DNA from: JAGKXB01 sp964498835
GTDB lineage: Bacteria > Pseudomonadota > Gammaproteobacteria > Burkholderiales > Burkholderiaceae_D
Direction of reading: 5' to 3'
Length of the DNA stretch: 5,378 nt
NCBI GenBank assembly: GCA_964498835.1
Contig: CAZCIX010000081.1
Coordinates: 1 to 5,378, forward strand
This document shows, piece after piece, positions 4,983 through 5,378 of the stretch. Numbering within the stretch: position 1 is the stretch's first letter; the number at the start of each line of letters is the position of its first letter. The translations under genes and the position numbers were made by a program. Below the pieces are notes generated by a model. The model ran no database searches and was not told the DNA's origin. It saw nothing but the letters and a program-made list of their open reading frames with translations.

Positions 4983-5378
4983 CCGGTTGCAGCGGTCGTA
5001 ATGGCCTGAACTTGCCCGCGCCGATCTTGGCGCTGTTGCGCCACAGGTAATCGCCGGTCAAGTTGATGTGCTCCCAACCCAGTGGGGACAGGTACTGCAA
5101 AAGCCCATCATCGACGGCATAACCATTACCATGCAGCGCATGCGCTGCGCGCTCCAGATAGACCGTGTTCCACAACACGACAGCCGCCGTCACCAAGTTG
5201 AGGCCGCTGGCCCGGTAGCGCTGCTGCTCAAAGCTGCGGTCGCGGATTTCGCCCAGACGGTTGAAGAACACGGCGCGGGCCAGTGCATTGCGCGCCTCGC
5301 CCTTATTCAGTCCTGCATGGACACGGCGGCGCAGCTCCACGCTTTGCAGCCAATCCAGAATGAACAGCGTGCGCTCGA
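4978..5378 (-). CDS. Tn3-family transposase TnpA, C-terminal part
   Basis: This is the last 132 residues of a transposase that is normally about 990 aa; the gene continues past the right edge. TnpA binds the 38-bp ends and carries out replicative transposition to a cointegrate. The visible part starts E-R-T-L-F-I-L-D-W-L-Q-S and includes GLNKGEARNALARAVFF, whose glutamate is probably the last residue of the DDE triad. Next come FFNRLGEIRDRSFEQQRYRASGLNL, the LWNTVYLERA helix, LLQYLSPLGWEHINLTGDYLW and a basic end (GKFRPLRP). These are standard for the Tn21 subgroup. GTG 5340 is not a start, since the frame is open and conserved upstream of it. No frameshift is visible, so the gene may be intact. 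Confidence 0.95.
   Translation of the reverse strand, partial: ERTLFILDWLQSVELRRRVHAGLNKGEARNALARAVFFNRLGEIRDRSFEQQRYRASGLNLVTAAVVLWNTVYLERAAHALHGNGYAVDDGLLQYLSPLGWEHINLTGDYLWRNSAKIGAGKFRPLRPLQPA

Larger units (their letters stand above)
4945..5378 (-). mobile_element. Tn3-family transposon end, runs off the right edge
   Basis: Only the tnpA end of the transposon is visible: the terminal repeat and the last part of the transposase gene. High GC content sets it apart from everything to the left. Its insertion broke the IS transposase. Its resolvase, passenger genes and far end lie outside the window. Confidence 0.9.

Overview
The window looks like accessory DNA (plasmid or genomic island) from a Gram-negative proteobacterium. 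Three things point there: an OmpA-type peptidoglycan-binding lipoprotein, a Tn21-subgroup Tn3-family transposon end, and an IS1202/ISNCY-type transposase. Base composition is a mosaic. A GC-richer block at 1-240 gives way abruptly to very AT-rich DNA, the middle (about 240-3160) is AT-leaning, the IS region is intermediate, and the transposon end at the right is clearly GC-rich. There are no housekeeping genes, rRNA, tRNA or CRISPR.

Layout. 1-240: a hairpin-rich non-coding block with a perfect 18-bp palindrome. 358-1329 (+): a predicted lipoprotein with an OmpA-like C-terminal domain. 1355-2329 (-): a tyrosine recombinase of about 324 aa, convergent with the lipoprotein gene, with Arg and Leu where the family usually has His. 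2330-2856: a mostly non-coding stretch with a perfect 15-bp inverted repeat (2383-2397 and 2562-2576), a near-copy at 2822-2834, several candidate promoters and two possible micro-ORFs. 2857-3150 (+): a 97-aa orphan protein. 3174-3233: three copies of an ATGTCYG motif that may mark an insertion-sequence end. 3256-3693 (+): a 145-aa protein with an apparent Cys-His-Asp (transglutaminase-like) triad. 3775-4944 (-): an IS1202/ISNCY-type transposase that has lost its N-terminus. 4945-5378: one end of a Tn3-family transposon (38-bp terminal repeat plus the C-terminus of TnpA), which cuts the IS transposase and continues off the right edge.

How it fits together. The right third is a nest of mobile DNA: a Tn21-like transposon inserted in or next to an IS1202-type element, which may carry the Cys-His-Asp gene as a passenger. 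The left and middle part is best read as a small recombinase module. The repeat-bearing region in front of the recombinase gene could be its own recombination site (resolution or inversion), or a shared operator for divergent promoters. This region is the least explained part of the window and the best candidate for something undescribed. The link between recombinase and repeats is inferred from proximity and symmetry only.
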